A stretch of DNA of 24,177 nt from Pseudomonadota bacterium (GTDB lineage Bacteria; Pseudomonadota; Alphaproteobacteria; Rhizobiales; Xanthobacteraceae), in the NCBI GenBank assembly GCA_021779635.1, contig JAJYAH010000016.1, forward strand, positions 1-24,177, given 5' to 3'. Below the pieces are notes generated by a model. That model was not told the origin of the DNA. It searched no databases and saw only the letters and a list, made by a program, of their open reading frames with translations. The translations under genes were made by a program, and so were the position numbers. Positions 23,906-24,177 of this stretch are shown in pieces (position 1 is the first letter of the stretch; every line of letters starts with the position of its first letter).

Positions 23906-24177
23906 ATGACCGCTGAGCCCGCAATTTGCACAGGGCCGCGCTGGCTGTCCATCGTCGGCATTGGTGAGGACGGCGTGCAAGCACTTTCCTCCGTGGCCCG
24001 CCAGTTGATCCATTCGGCGGAACTGGTGGTGGGCGGCGCGCGCCATCTGGAATTGGCGAACGAATTCATTCGGGGCAAGCGTCTGGTTTGGCCGAGTCCC
24101 ATCGGCGACGCATTCCCCGAGATCGCGTGTTATCGCGGGCGTCCCGTCGCGGTTCTGGCGAGCGGCGATCCCTTTCA
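23906..24177 (+). CDS. cobL: Precorrin-6Y C5,15-methyltransferase CobL (partial, runs off right edge)
   Basis: The first 90 codons of an open plus-strand frame begin at ATG 23906 with GGGA about eight bases upstream. The sequence WLSIVGIGEDGVQALSSVAR, ELVVGGARHLEL and VAVLASGDPF shows the N-terminal tetrapyrrole-methylase (CbiE-like) domain of CobL. Full CobL is about 400 residues and methylates C-5 and C-15 and decarboxylates precorrin-6B to precorrin-8. The C-terminal CbiT-like domain is outside the window. Having cobK as its neighbour supports the call, since the two enzymes act consecutively. Confidence 0.93.
   Translation, partial: MTAEPAICTGPRWLSIVGIGEDGVQALSSVARQLIHSAELVVGGARHLELANEFIRGKRLVWPSPIGDAFPEIACYRGRPVAVLASGDPF

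Noticed and set aside
1..24177. tRNA, rRNA, CRISPR arrays, insertion sequences, attachment sites
   Set aside because: No cloverleaf, repeat-spacer pattern, transposase motif or flanking direct repeats were recognised on either strand.

Overview
This is GC-rich alphaproteobacterial DNA, most probably from the Rhizobiales and likely a Bradyrhizobium/Rhodopseudomonas/Afipia-type organism. That placement is inferred from the gene set: an aerobic (oxygen-dependent) cobalamin pathway, an EfeUOB iron system with an iron-control-element-like dyad upstream, an Omp25/31-OprB fusion porin, and overall codon usage. No rRNA, tRNA, CRISPR array, transposase or attachment site was seen.

Region 1 (1-4915, minus strand) is an NHLM-type peptide export operon. 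It encodes an HlyD-like adaptor, a C39-peptidase ABC transporter, and the N-terminal two-thirds or so of a second ABC permease/ATPase that runs off the left edge. The three genes overlap one another, which suggests translational coupling. A divergent gene of unknown function (5073-5753) follows across an AT-rich gap with two small dyads. No convincing precursor peptide is visible.

Region 2 (6267-10842) is a small catabolic or accessory locus. It holds a GntR/FCD regulator, a short-chain dehydrogenase resembling 3-hydroxybutyrate dehydrogenase, a 3-hydroxyisobutyrate dehydrogenase-family enzyme and a divergent full-length MmgE/PrpD protein. It also carries a truncated second MmgE/PrpD (7975-8334) and a possible SDR remnant (about 6981-7183), so the cluster appears to be decaying or rearranged. 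A 19-bp imperfect palindrome in the divergent gap is a candidate operator.

Region 3 (10867-14211, minus strand) is efeUOB: an FTR1-type permease, a periplasmic cupredoxin/M75 protein, and a Tat-exported Dyp-type peroxidase.

Region 4 (14500-24177, mostly plus strand) is a cobalt/cobalamin region with two cobalamin riboswitches. The first (14500-14700) precedes a NiCoT cobalt/nickel permease gene that carries an apparent one-base frameshift, followed closely by a large two-domain porin. The second (18196-18384) heads cobF-cobG-cobH-cobI-cobJ, with cobK on the opposite strand wedged between cobJ and cobL. cobL runs off the right edge. Together the genes cover metal entry and most corrin-ring methylation and contraction steps from precorrin-2 onward. 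CobM is not in the window.

The clearest candidate for something under-described is the riboswitch-NiCoT-porin unit. It suggests that a dedicated outer-membrane channel may be repressed by B12 together with the inner-membrane cobalt permease.
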